DNA of 64,000 nucleotides from Trifolium pratense (taxonomy: Eukaryota > Streptophyta > Magnoliopsida > Fabales > Fabaceae): contig NC_060065.1 of the NCBI RefSeq assembly GCF_020283565.1, forward strand, positions 48,844,409-48,908,408, given 5' to 3'. Position 1 is the stretch's first letter, and each line of letters starts with the position of its first letter. The notes below the pieces were generated by a model, which worked only from the letters and a program-made list of their open reading frames with translations, searched no databases and was not told the DNA's origin. The position numbers and the translations under genes are program-made. Of this stretch, positions 33,422 to 44,383 are shown in pieces.

Positions 33422-34162
33422 ATGGCTTCCTCAAGACACTTTCCAATTATTCTCTTCTCATTTACCTTAGTTTTTCTCATCCAAACATCTTTTGGAGCCG
33501 ATCCACTTTTCCATTTTTGTTCAAACTCGGGTAACTTCACGGCCAATAGCACATATGAATCAAAGTTAAAAACACTCGTAAATTCACTTATTTACAAAAC
33601 ACCATTAACAGGTTTTGGCACTGGATCAGTGGGACTGGTCCAGTACCAAAACGAACAAGCATATGGGCTAGCTCTTTGTCGTGGTGATGTCTCAACTTCA
33701 GAGTGTAAAACTTGTGTCTCCGAAGCATCCCAAGAAATCCAAAGTCGATGCCCATACAACAAAGGCGCAATCATATGGTACGACTATTGCTTATTTAAAT
33801 ACTCGGATTCGGATTTCATTGGTAAGATTGACAACTCCAACAAATTCTATATGTGGAATTTGAATGTTGTTAATGACACTACCACTTTTAATTACAAGAC
33901 TAAAGATTTATTGAGCCAACTTGCACACAAAGCTACTATGAATCCTAAATTGTATGCAACGGGAGAGGCAGAACTTGAGAATTCAAAGAAACTTTATGGT
34001 TTAACTCAATGCACTAGAGACCTTTCTAGTGATGATTGCAAGAATTGTCTTGATGTTGCAATTAATGAACTTCCAAATTGTTGTGATGGAAAAGAAGGAG
34101 GTAGAGTTGTTGGAGGAAGCTGCAACTTTAGATATGAGATATACCCGTTTGTCAAAGAGTAA
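33422..34162 (+). CDS. Cysteine-rich repeat secretory protein, two DUF26 domains (copy 4)
   Basis: Single exon, 246 residues. Signal peptide to about QTSFG. Domain 1: CRGDVSTSECKTC, RCPYNKGAIIWYDYC. Domain 2: CTRDLSSDDCKNC, the intact NCCDGKEGG block, and SCNFRYEIYPFVKE. All cysteines expected of the family are present, as in copy 2. It is separated from the other three copies by the DUF604 gene and is the most diverged in the mid-region (YMWNLNVVNDTTTFNYKTK). No intron and no membrane segment after the signal peptide. Confidence 0.92.
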   Translation: MASSRHFPIILFSFTLVFLIQTSFGADPLFHFCSNSGNFTANSTYESKLKTLVNSLIYKTPLTGFGTGSVGLVQYQNEQAYGLALCRGDVSTSECKTCVSEASQEIQSRCPYNKGAIIWYDYCLFKYSDSDFIGKIDNSNKFYMWNLNVVNDTTTFNYKTKDLLSQLAHKATMNPKLYATGEAELENSKKLYGLTQCTRDLSSDDCKNCLDVAINELPNCCDGKEGGRVVGGSCNFRYEIYPFVKE

Positions 34163-34263
34163 TAAAGATATATAAACCTTATAGCACTACTAGCGTGCAT
34201 GAATAAATAAACTTTGTTATTTTCTAGATTAATTTACACTTCTATCTCTACTCTTTTTTTATA

Positions 34264-34430
34264 GTGAAAATTTAATTATGTGACGCAGTCGGAAACGGTC
34301 ACGTTAGGAAAAGAACAGGAGAAACATGCTCTGATACCAACTGACGCAGTCGGAAGCGGTCACGTTAGGAAAAGAATCGGAGAAACCAGGCTCTGATACC
34401 AACTGACGCAGTACGGAAGCGGAAAGGAAT
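34264..34430. repeat. Tandem retroelement end fragments with primer-binding-site complement
   Basis: A unit of about 68-69 bp (GACGCAGTCGGAA.CGGTCACG ... GCTCTGATACCAA) occurs twice, followed by a third partial start (CTGACGCAGTACGGAAGC). GGCTCTGATACCA is the exact complement of the initiator-Met primer-binding motif used by copia-type and TRIM elements. The array is a decayed junction of LTR and interior sequence, read on the minus strand. Confidence 0.65.
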
Positions 34431-34835
34431 AGCAAGCGTTAATCCTGATAGATAAAAGCTCTGGAATTCACCATATTTCCGGAATCCACCAGAAAAAATA
34501 ATTTGCAATTCACCAAACTTGAGAAAATTCTCTATATTTTATTGAATGAAAAAGTTTTGTCTTCAAGCCTACAATAGTTTAACTTAAATAGTAGTGAAAA
34601 ATAAAAATAACAAATTTACCTAAAATATAATAAAACTACATTTAATTAAAATAATAAATAAATCCTTCTACATCATTATGGTATTTTTTAAAAGTGGTAT
34701 GAGATAAATTATGAATAATAGAAATAATTGATTGCGGAAATGGTGTCACCACGGTGAAGAAAAATCTTAACCCACTATCTATTATATAATAGAGTGTGCA
34801 CTATTATTGTCACAAAATCACTATGCTATATATTA
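34431..34835. other. Spacer
   Basis: Possible further decay of the retroelement at 34264-34430 (GGAATTCACC, GGAATCCACC); otherwise nothing recognised. Confidence 0.35.
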
Positions 34836-34980
34836 TTCCTCCCGACACAATTATAAGCAAAAAACCATTTTTTAGGTTTATTGAAAAAGTAATGTATCTG
34901 GTCAATAATATAGACTGGATACATTATTTTTTCAATGAATCTAAAAAATATTTTTTTCTTATAATTGTATCCGGAGGAAG
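34836..34980. mobile_element. Stowaway-type MITE
   Basis: Ends TTCCTCCCGACACAATTATAAG and CTTATAATTGTATCCGGAGGAAG are inverted repeats with the CTCC.TCCG terminus typical of Stowaway. They are flanked by TA at 34834-34835 and 34981-34982. Confidence 0.8.
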
Positions 34981-34982
34981 TA

Positions 34983-36400
34983 TCTAATTTCCACTATATT
35001 GCAAGTTGATTAGTGCGCCACACAATTGTACACTACAACAAATTTAATGGAAATAACTCAAATGAGCACTATTGGGGATTTGATGTGATTGTCAATTGAG
35101 CTAGGTAAATGGGCTAGGCTATATGGTCCCGTTTGGGCTAAAGTTTTTTTTTGTTTACAATTTTTTTTAGTGTTTTCTGTTATTTTTCGTACGCGCTGCT
35201 CATTTCTATTTTTATCCTTTTGCTTTTTAAGTAGTGAATGTTATAAAAATGAAAAATTTATGGAAAAGAAAAACATCGTCCACTATTTAATTAGTTGACA
35301 CCTCTTACACATAAAATTTTCAAGATTTTACGGGTCTATTCTTTATATTTTTTTATAAAAAAGTTATTTCATATTATTTCTTTTAATGAATTAAAAGAGT
35401 AATTTTGACATTTAATAACGTAAATATTCATGTTAGAGATTTTAATTTAACAAAAAACACAATTTTAGCTTCTTTAAAATTATCATTCTTCCTTAAAAAA
35501 TTAGGAAGGAAACATGAGGGGGAGGGGGGTGGAGTGTATTTATGTTTCCTACTTCTTTTTTTCCTTTTACCCCTCAAAATCCACCCCCACCCCACCACCC
35601 ATGTTTCTTCTTTATACTTCTAGACGTATGTCAACTTAAAATTGGGCTTGTAATTATATTGTGGATTTTTTGAAAATATTTCTTCCCCCACCCCCTAACC
35701 CCCGAGACTCTTTTCCTTTTTCCCCCTTCCCAAAAAGACTTTTTTACCCATGAATAAAAAGTTCGAAAAATATTTTGTGCAACTTCACTACTTTTCTGAA
35801 TTTTATTTAAAAAAAAGAAGATATAAAGTATTGAGCAGGACTTGTGTAGTCATAAGCTAAATCTAGATTATTTAATAGCACATTCACATTGATATATAGA
35901 AAAAGATAAAACGAAAATAATCAATTTTTATTTTTATTAAAATATTTAAATTATATAATTTTTAAGTGTGTGCGCTTAAGTGATTTACCGTACTCATAAG
36001 ATTATAACTCAGCTAATGGTATTTTGCTAGTTAAGTGCTTACATGAAATAAAATGCCAAATTTTAGTAAATAGCAGTTTCCTTTTATTGGGTTTGAATTC
36101 TAAATTTTTTATTTCTCTGCACTTATAATGTGTAAGTTTAACCACAAAATTATCGAAAGAAAAAAATAACAAATTCCTCTCATTTTTTATAATGTTCCTT
36201 TTATTCTATACTAGCGGGCCAGGCAGTTCCGCGCCTGCCTGTGTCTAACTTATGTACCCAAAAAAAAAAGATATGCCTTATGTTATGGTGAGTTTGTTAA
36301 TAAAAGATTTTTGTTGCTACTAAAAAAAGCAAGGGTAATGTTGGTATTATGAAAATTCTACCCCAAAACTCATGTATTCTTTTTATATATTATAGTATAG
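34983..36400. other. Spacer with diffuse repeats
   Basis: 35150-35310 (CGTACGCGCTGC, TTTTTAAGTAGTGAA, GTCCACTATTTAATTAGTTG) is a weak relative of the palindrome-bearing elements at 27.3 kb. 36211-36250 begins a repeat with TATACTAGCGGGCC. No gene is supported. Confidence 0.4.
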
Positions 36401-36720
36401 AATAGATATAGATGAAAAAATCATAAAAAAAAAAAAATAGAAAGTTAAGGGCAATTATGGAATAATTAAAAAACCATAAAGGAAGTTAAGGGCAAAATGG
36501 ACCAAAAAAAATCCAGCCCAAACTCTCTTATCCCCTTTATATATTGTTATAGAATAGTATAGAATAGATATAGATGAAAAAATCATAAAAAAAAAAAAAA
36601 AAAAAGTTAAGGGCAATTATGGAATAATTAAAAAACCATAAAGGAAGTTAAGGGCAAAATGGACCAAAAAAAATTCAGCCCAAACTCTCTTATCCCCTTT
36701 ATATATTGTTATAGATTATA
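36401..36720. repeat. Two direct repeats with 162-bp period
   Basis: The block beginning AATAGATATAGATGAAAAAA at 36401 recurs at 36563. Both contain GTTAAGGGCAATTATGG, AAACCATAAAGGAAG and CAGCCCAAACTCTCTTATCC. They are nearly identical, apart from the length of the A tract and one C/T change, so the duplication looks recent. Confidence 0.85.
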
Positions 36721-37467
36721 CTAGATTTCTACTTGAAAGTACCAAAAGAGTTAAATATTCTGGCACGATGGGTTAGTTGCATACATGAATTAGGTGTGCA
36801 CCACAAGGGAACTGGGAAAACCTCAAAGTGATTGCTGTGCACATCTCTCAAATATTCAACAAATCATAAGAATTTTTTTTATTGCCACCTGTCCTGTGCG
36901 GCCAGATTTTGATTATGAATTTTTTGGTCTAATGATATGCATTACACATTTTTAAATTATAATATAAATATGTTCCAGTTGATAAGGATTCAACTCAGAT
37001 CTCACAAGAATCATCTAAAGTTCACGATTGATGTGAAAACTTCAATGTACGCGATATGTAAATACATTTATCAAACTCCCAAACCTTTCTTTAACTTTAC
37101 TTACTCTCGGAATCGAACTCCCAAAACCTTTCTAACTTTAAAAAATGTATTCAAATTATATAATGTGGACATGGCCAAATTTGAGTAGTTGTGAATCCAA
37201 CAACTATCACCTGAAAAATTCTACACCTGTGAGGAATCAACCACAACTACCCCAAATGCCTCTCACTCTTTCTCTCGTTGCCCATAAAATTAGGTAATGA
37301 TAAAAGAAACAGTTGCAAGAGTCAAGACAGACAAAGAAAAAGTGCATGCATTTCAACTTATATATATAATCCTTCTTATTTACTTAACCATACCAACTCC
37401 AACATTGCATGATTAAACCATAACCAAACCAAATCATTATTCTTCCACATTCCTTTATTTTTGTCAA
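36721..37467. other. Spacer and uclacyanin promoter
   Basis: No gene recognised in 36721-37250. 37250-37467 precedes the uclacyanin TATA box and is its presumed promoter. Confidence 0.4.
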
Positions 37468-37475
37468 TATAAATA
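37468..37475 (+). promoter_or_regulatory. TATA box of the uclacyanin gene
   Basis: TATAAATA, 95 bases upstream of the ATG at 37570. Confidence 0.6.
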
Positions 37476-37569
37476 GATATCTAACTCAAGTCAATTATCA
37501 AAATCAATGATATCTATCTAATAAACTTTGATCATCTTTAGCATTCCATATTCATCATATTTAGGAAAC

Positions 37570-38875
37570 ATGGGTGTACTTGAAATTATTCTAAGAGTGT
37601 CTTTTGTGGCTATGTTTATCAAATTGGCTATGGCTACAAATCACATTGTTGGAGGGCCTAATGGTGGATGGGATACAAGCTCAGACCTTCAATCATGGGC
37701 ATCATCCCAACAATTTTCAGTTGGAGACAATCTCAGTAAGTCACACATATCAATTTCTAACTAACAAATTTACGTTTCTTTTAACGCCTATTTGAATTGA
37801 CTTATTTGAGCTTATTTACTGCCATAAATACATGTGAGAATGACATTTGCATAAGTTGTTTTCCGCTTAATTTCATAAGTTTTTTAAGATAGCCTATGAA
37901 AATAGCTTATAACAGATATGAAAATAGTTGGACTTTATTTAATCTTTTGTTAGTATTTATACGATAAATGTTTATGTTATAAGCAAACACTTAATTAAGT
38001 TGTTTATCAAAACATGGCCTAGGTTGAAACATAGCGCACTTGTGATCAATTTCTAAGGATCTGATTGGATAAACTAATTTGAGCTTATCCAATAATATAA
38101 GCACGCGTGAGACTATTTCCAGCTTATATTCATAAGCTCGCCAAGATATGAAAATAATTTGACTTTATTTCAATTTTTGTTATAGAAATAGCGTATGCAT
38201 AAGCGCTTATATAATAAACGCTTATGCTATAAACTGTTTACTGAAACATGACCTAAGTAACACATTACATTACCTTTAAGTTGAAAAATATAGTGCATCA
38301 TTTTATATGAAAGTTGTTCTAATTTGATGACAATGATATATGCAGTTTTCAATTATCCACCAAACCATGATGTGGTTGAAGTTACAAAACCAGATTATGA
38401 TTCTTGCCAGCAAACAAATCCAATTCAATCTTACAATGATGGTGCCACAACAATCACTCTCACATCACAAGGCAAAAGATACTTCATTTGTGGTACAATA
38501 GGACATTGCAACCAAGGAATGAAAGTTGAAATAGACACACTTGCCACTCAAATCTCTCCTGCCTCTCCAGCTCCAGCAGCAGAATCTCCTTCAATATCAG
38601 ATTCTCCAATCATTTCCATCATTCCCTCAGCAGCTCCTGAAGAATCTATTTCTTCACCTGCAGAATCTCCTGACACAAAAAGTCCATTGTTTGAACCAAA
38701 TATGGAAAGTCCTACGTTCTCTCCGGTGATTCCTTCAACTGAATTTCTAGCTCCCTCCTCTCCTCTAGCACAACATTCGCAGGATGTTTCTGCTTCGTCA
38801 GCCGAGAAAGGAAATCTACAAGCCTTCATTTCAATAGTGTTGAGTTTTGTAGTGGTATTTATGGCCTTCTTCTAA
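37570..38875 (+). CDS. Uclacyanin-type phytocyanin (blue copper, GPI-anchored)
   Basis: Two exons, 37570-37735 and 38346-38875, encode 231 residues; the intron splits codon 56, as usual in phytocyanins. Signal peptide to about AMA; the plastocyanin-like domain begins THIVGGPNGGWD. Type 1 copper ligands are all present: H63, C104, H109, M114 (C-X4-H-X4-M). The structural disulfide is C76-C110. Methionine as axial ligand places it with uclacyanins/plantacyanins rather than stellacyanins (Gln) or copper-free early nodulin-like proteins. A Ser/Pro-rich stretch follows (SPASPAPAAESPS and many SP/AP dipeptides, likely arabinogalactan glycosylation). The hydrophobic tail AFISIVLSFVVVFMAFF is a GPI-attachment signal. 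Expected at the outer face of the plasma membrane, probably in redox or wall chemistry. Confidence 0.93.
37780..38275. repeat. Two diverged direct repeats in the uclacyanin intron
   Basis: 37785-38030 and 38045-38275 share ATTTGAGCTTAT, TTCATAAG, AGATATGAAAATA, GACTTTATTT, CTTATGCTATAA/TTATGTTATAAGC and ACTGAAACATGACCTA/ATCAAAACATGGCCTA. This is a common legume MITE-like pattern present twice in tandem; ends are not resolved. Confidence 0.55.
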
Positions 38876-39491
38876 GGATGAGAAAAAAACCTCACTCGAC
38901 TCAAACCTATTGAGTGTATTTCGTGTGCAAATTTGTTTTTCGTGTGTCTCTCTTTGTATCTGTGGTGTGATTATTATTGTTTACAATTTCAGTGTTATTC
39001 CAATCTTCTTTTTAAACTCACTTTTATTTATTTTCAAACATGAGACATACATTCCAATCGTCACATAAAGCATTTTCTGAATTTAGTTTAAGATTGTATT
39101 GTAGCAGCACAAATTTATCATATCAATCAGTTCCAAGCACACTTTAAGTCTTGTGAATTTAAAAAACAAACAATAGGGACAAAGAAAAGCACACATACAA
39201 TAACCACTAATGTCATTTGAACAACAATTCGCGACACATAAATTCGTCAACTTTTTAGAGGGTCAACATAGTTCACACACATGGTTAATCACATTCAACA
39301 TCATGATTAATGAAGTTCAATGAATGGTTCACGAGTTGCGACACCTGATATATCTATTAACTAAATCTAACACTTCATTAACCACGTGTGTGAACTGTAC
39401 CATTTAAAAAGTTGTCGAATTTTTGTGTCACAAATTGATGTTAGAATAACATTTTTGTACAATAAAGAAGTGGATGCTGCTGCTAACCACT
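38876..39491. other. Convergent 3' region between uclacyanin and bHLH genes
   Basis: Holds the 3' UTRs of both genes. At about 39225-39430 two stretches are partly inverted (CGACACATAAATTCGTCAACTTTTTA and AAAAAGTTGTCGAATTTTTGTGTCAC), enclosing AACACTTCATTAACCACGTG-like sequence, a possible MITE of about 210 bp. Confidence 0.45.
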
Positions 39492-41559
39492 TTAAGCAAC
39501 GGGAGGTCGAAGCAGATGATCCTGTGATGTATCAACTGTAGCAGGTGACATAAACTGCCACATTGAAATTCCAGGATAACCAATGAAAGGCATCAGCTTG
39601 TGGTTAGCACTAGCAGTTTGTCCTTTAACAGCCATGGCATTAGAGAGGAAGCTGGAATGTACACTTGTTAATTTCACTTGCTGTTCCAACTTTTCTTTGT
39701 CTAGCTTCAGCTTATTTTTCTCATCGCGAAGCTCATTCTTCTCAGCCTGCAAAGAAAACATAAATTCAGATCGACATTTCATACTTGCTCCCATGAATTG
39801 CCGCTTACTATGAGAAATACAAAGTATAGCAACCTAAGTTTATGAAATAACTTGTTTTGGACTGGACCAGGGCCCATCCGAACTAGACCTTTGCGCCACA
39901 GGCAAAACGTAGATAACTGAATTGTGTTTATTAAGATGATAAATACTATAATAAGATAAGAAAAATCACCTTAAGTTCTTTAACTTTTTCGCGCAATTCA
40001 TCATTCCTTTCCTTCAGCCTCTCAGCTTCATTTCTTAATTGTGTAACCACACGAACCGCATCATTTAATAAGGTAACTTTGTCTGTTTTGGGCAGCAGTG
40101 TATCAGGCTCTAAGACAGAACTCAATTCCATAAACCTTTAAATCATGTCAAAGTTGAAAACATGAGACTTTATTATAGAAGCTTAAACTCAATCAGAAAG
40201 TTGCAAAATAGTAATATACTTGTCATTCAGTTTATCCCTGCGCAATTTCTCGCGACATGCCTTGGAGCCAGATGCATATGATTCTGTCCTTAACCTAAAG
40301 TAACAGTGGCATATTAGTGAAAAATAATGAAAAGAGAGACTTTGACACCACATATTCACTTAATTTTTTTTATAAATAGTATCTGTCACCTATCTTATAT
40401 ATCATTTATTTGGCTTATTTCTAATCGATGCGATACTAACCACTTACGGTCGAATTCCAACAATATATAATATATCTTTTACAAAGGCAAAGAAGAAATA
40501 TTACCGCTTTGAAGGGCCATTTTCCAGTACAGTTGAATCCAGTGAGTATTCCATTTCCAAGCTGCAAATATAAAGTAATAACCATGACAAAGGTGGGAAT
40601 AATCAATCATTAAGTCTATGTTTGGCTTTTAAGCTTTTGCCTCTACATGTGATTTTCAGCCTCAAATTTATTGTTCAACGTTCAAAACATAAATCACTTT
40701 ACATTCAACTCATTTTTAGCCATAATCAATATTAAAAAATCAACTAATTCAAAACCAACTTTTACAGACACAAAAGAGATATTACCGCTTATTTGAAGGA
40801 CCACTTTCCAGTACAGTTGAGTCCAGTGAGTATTCCATTTCCAAGCTGCAAATATAAAGTAATAATCACTTCAAAGCTGGGAATAATCAATCATTAGGTG
40901 TACGTTTGGTTCCACTTTTGTGGAGCCAAAATTGATTCAAAAAGTGAAGAAAAAAAAATGATTTCGACATGTTTGTATATATCTTCAAGTACAATAAATT
41001 TTGTTAGCAAAATCGATTCTAACTTGAAGTTAGAATTTAAATTTTTTGTCTTGGTAACCTCAACTTTATTATTCAACTCACTTTTACATAAATATATTTA
41101 AACATAAATTGATCAATATTACAAAATGAATCAATTCAAAATCAACTTTGCTCCGGTGATGATTGGCGTTGGACTTGGTAGGGAGGATCATGGTTCGACC
41201 CCCCGCAATTGTGATCGGGAGGGGACTGGAACGACTTGATGCAAAACTAACCTCAAACCAGATTAGACAGTCCAATGGACCGGATACTAGTGGTAAAAAC
41301 CAAAATCGATTTTTGTCACGTAGTAGCTTCTTAATTAGTACACACAAGAAAGGTGAAGAAGAATAGAAAGCTACCTGATATTGGATGAAGGAGGCTTGAT
41401 GATATGAGTCTGAGGTTGAGACTGAGACTGAGGAATATTCCAAGTGAAAACAGAAGCGGCAGAGTGATCAGAAGCCATGAAATCAGCTGCAGCAACAGAA
41501 ATATCATAGCCATAATCATAAAGCCAACAAGAAGAACCACCTGTGGAATCCATGTCCAT
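39492..41559 (-). CDS. ILR3-like: bHLH transcription factor, ILR3/bHLH105-like (subgroup IVc), with a duplicated exon
   Basis: Minus-strand exons: 41375-41559 (ATG 41559), 40786-40845, 40505-40561, 40220-40294, 39970-40135, 39492-39746. Including both short exons gives 265 residues; using one gives 245 or 246. The basic region reads SGSKACREKLRRDKLNDK, helix 1 FMELSSVLEP, the loop LLPKTDKV, and helix 2 LLNDAVRVVTQLR. It runs into a leucine-zipper-like coiled coil (LRDEKNKLKLDKEKLEQQV). The C-terminus GISMWQFMSPATVDTSQDH and LRPPVA is the signature of bHLH34/104/105/115 iron-deficiency regulators. These dimerise and activate subgroup Ib bHLH and other iron-uptake genes. Exons 40786-40845 and 40505-40561 are near copies (LEMEYSLDSTVLE.GPS) with the same phase, so either or both may be spliced. 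The glycine/serine-rich acidic linker of the family is short. Confidence 0.92.
40500..40908 (-). repeat. Tandem duplication carrying a bHLH exon
   Basis: About 40500-40622 and 40783-40908 match across the 57/60-bp exon and at least 50 bases of flanking intron (CAAATATAAAGTAATAA.CA, GGGAATAATCAATCATTA). Offset about 283 bases. Differences are a 3-base deletion (AAT) in the downstream exon and scattered substitutions. Confidence 0.9.
41154..41310 (+). mobile_element. tRNA-derived SINE-like element in bHLH intron 1
   Basis: Contains GGTTCGACCCC, a good pol III B-box, preceded by GGTGATTGGCG..GACTTGGTAGGGAGGATCA. Related copies are at 41995-42115 (opposite strand), 49221-49315 and, partially, 59275-59340 (opposite strand). 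The recurrence in unrelated contexts with a tRNA-like promoter fits a SINE family. Confidence 0.6.
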
Positions 41560-42704
41560 ATTGTTGTGAGTGAAGAGTGTGTAACTATGCTACTGACTTA
41601 TTATCATTTATCAGTATCAATTGATGTATAGTTAGTAATAGTGATGAAATTGCGTAAGAATATAATAATAATAATACTATATCTTATGTAACATATATAA
41701 CATAAAATAATGCAATATATATTCATTTGTTTATTTGTCACTAAGTTTGTAATTAAGAGTAAAGAGAAAGTCATTGAGAATTTGTGACGGAAGAAAGCAA
41801 CAGAAAGATTGAAATTGAAAGTTTTGTAGCAAAATTGTGATGTATGCTATGGTTATTTGGCAGTTGCATTACGTTGAAACAGTGTAAGGGATCAAAGTAT
41901 ATATCTTTGGTTTGGTATAGTTCCTTTCACACATTTTATACCCGTTCAAAGAAATGTGTTATTGGAACACAGTTTTTTTTTTTCACCACTTGCTTTGAAG
42001 GTTAGTTCTAACATCAAGTGGTTTCAGATCCTCCGGATCGTAGATGCGGGGATCGAACCATGGTCCTCCCTACAAACTTCAGCGCCAATCACTACTGGAC
42101 CAACTAACAATTGATTATTGGAGCACAATTTTGCCAACACTATAAACAACACTCATACTCCTCAACCAATGGACTGATTTAATAGTACTAGCTAGGGACA
42201 TGGACTGATTGGGTTGACTTTAATATAAACCTGATAGGTTACTCCGATTGAGTCAAGTAAAATAATCACTCATTACAGTATTAGACTTGACTGGATAGGG
42301 TAAACCCATTAACTTTTGGGTAGGGTTGGGTGGATAATGAGTTATCTAATTTTTTTTTATTTTTTAATATTAAACTCGTTTAAAGACACGTGTATTCGCA
42401 CGGGTTATTGACTTTTATTCGATATTTAAGTTTGTCATTATATTATGGTAAAAAAATTATTTAGAATATAATATTTAAAAATTTGTTATATAATATTGTT
42501 AAAATATAAGTGAAATTATTCTGCAGTTTTTTGTAAAACTTATTAAATAAATAAATTTGATTATAATTATGAATAATAAATTTTCCAATTTTTTATGTAT
42601 TCATTAAAAATAATGGTCCCGATTATATTTTTTAATAAAAAAATAGAAATTTGATTAGGAATATTTTGGATAATTTAGTAAATTTGATCGTAACTAACAT
42701 TATT

Positions 42705-42743
<39 letters not shown>

Positions 42744-43159
42744 GTTGTTAGTATATTGTTTATGTTTTTTTTATGAAAAATGTTGTTTATGTTTCAATTT
42801 CTATATTCTTATAATCTATTTTATTCTTATTTTTAAGCATATAATTTTTCTATTGTATTTATCTTTTATTTTTTTATTTTTTTTCAAATATTTTTAGGGA
42901 AATTGTTGAGTTCATCGTCGTATTCATCTGTTTTGTTGCTATTTTTATGAGTATAAATTGTTTTGAATAATATGTTTTGTTTCTATTTTTAAGCATATCA
43001 TTTTATTTTATTTTTGTATTTATCTTATATTTTTTCTATATTTTTTTTGTATATATCTTATAATATTCTTTCTACATTTTTTTTGTGGAATTACATAACG
43101 TGGTTAAAAACAATAAAGATAAATTAGTAATTTTGATGGTAATCGATTTTAATAAGTCT
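41560..43159. other. bHLH upstream region and repeat-rich spacer
   Basis: 41560-41950 is the probable leader and promoter of the bHLH gene. 41995-42115 is a minus-strand SINE-like copy (GGGATCGAACCATGGTCCTCCC). 42709-42742 is a TTA microsatellite. The rest to 43159 is extremely AT-rich and unassigned. Confidence 0.5.
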
Positions 43160-43409
43160 GAGCTGTAAAAAGGGCCTTAAGGGGCCGGCCCTTTAAGGGG
43201 CGGACCCACTTATTCCTGATTATTAATTTTATTTAAATTTTAAAAACAATTTTTTTTAGGGTGCCGATCGTGGACAGTGCTGATTGAAGAAAAAGAGAAT
43301 AAGTTCACGACACTAGAAAAATTGTTTAAAATTTAAATAAAATTAATAATCAGGAATAAGTGGGTCCGCCCCTTAAAGGGCCGGCCCCTTAAGGCCCTTT
43401 TTACAGCTC
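43160..43409. mobile_element. Foldback MITE with about 85-bp arms (copy 2)
   Basis: Nearly identical to 19495-19746: GAGCTGTAAAAAGGGCCTTA to TAAGGCCCTTTTTACAGCTC, the same loop GTGCCGATCGTGGACAGTGC. No clean 9-bp target duplication is visible here. High similarity over the whole length suggests recent activity. Confidence 0.85.
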
Positions 43410-44121
43410 TTAGATGACCAAATAGCGAATCATCATATTTTTTTCATAAAGTAACTCAACCTTTTATCTATGGTTCTAATTATTAAAAGGAATTAAAAGT
43501 GAAACAAAATGAGAGCTTCTTCAACCCAACCTGAAACTAAATGTGAAAAGCAATTTACATTTTTTAAAAATCTGAACCAAATTAAGGGAAGATCAAAACC
43601 GAAACTAATAGAAAGGTTGTGTATATATATTAGGAGGAAAAAAATGAAGAACAATCATGTACAACGAACAAACAAAGGCTTGAGAAAAGGATACTTATAA
43701 TGTGCAGTCATGCAGTCACCCTATTTTAATGGTCTAGATTTAAAGCTCCCAAAATAAATAAAAGACATAAATAAATGAGTGGTTGAGATTTACCTGCATT
43801 CACTATTTGAATGTAGGGAATCCATTTCCTGAAGAGAGACAATACTTGAGAAAAGGATACTTACAATTTGGTATAATTAATATAGTACTAGCAGAGATTG
43901 TCGTCGAGAGAGTGAGAGATGATTTGACGAAAAAAGTTGAAGAGTGAAGATTCGAAGAAGATAATCAGGAAATGTATCGAAATCTATAAAGCATTTAACT
44001 AATAGTACATTTAACCATTAACTCGATAGCAAATGCACCAAAGAAAGTTTTATATATTTATTTGAGAAAAAAGTTTTATATGTTTATCCACCGTAAAACT
44101 CCTCTTAAAATAGTAGTAACT
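43410..44121. other. Spacer
   Basis: AT-rich. A weak open frame near 43509-43700 has no recognisable motif and a biased Lys/Asn composition; I do not call it a gene. Confidence 0.4.
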
Positions 44122-44383
44122 TCTGATTAATCGCCCTTTGTTGTTCAAAATGAATGGTTTCGTTTTTGTAATTTTCGAATTGTTCCAAAGTTGTATAAAT
44201 TGAATTAATTAAATTCAATTTATCTCGTTCTATCTCGGAATAACCATTCACTCGAAATCGATCTGCTTCCGTTTCTACTTTCCTTAAGCGGGCCCGGGCT
44301 GTCTCCAGCTGTTCAATGGCTGCTTCCCGTAGTTCTTCTGAATTTCGAATAGTTCTCAAGATTCTCTGTTTTCGATTATCTAG
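44122..44383 (-). pseudogene. atpF: Nuclear insertion of plastid atpF (ATP synthase CF0 subunit b, exon 2)
   Basis: Read on the minus strand, an open frame gives [55 protein letters not shown] and [14 protein letters not shown], the middle of chloroplast AtpF. The N-terminal membrane segment (exon 1) and the last third are missing, and sequence beyond both ends is unrelated to atpF. The base composition, richer in GC than the flanks, supports organelle origin. This is a NUPT of about 260 bp, not a functional gene. Few differences from an intact frame suggest a fairly recent transfer. Confidence 0.9.

Noticed and set aside
43509..43700. Possible small gene from an open frame
   Set aside because: Low-complexity Lys/Asn-rich composition, no motif, no neighbouring exon or promoter signal.
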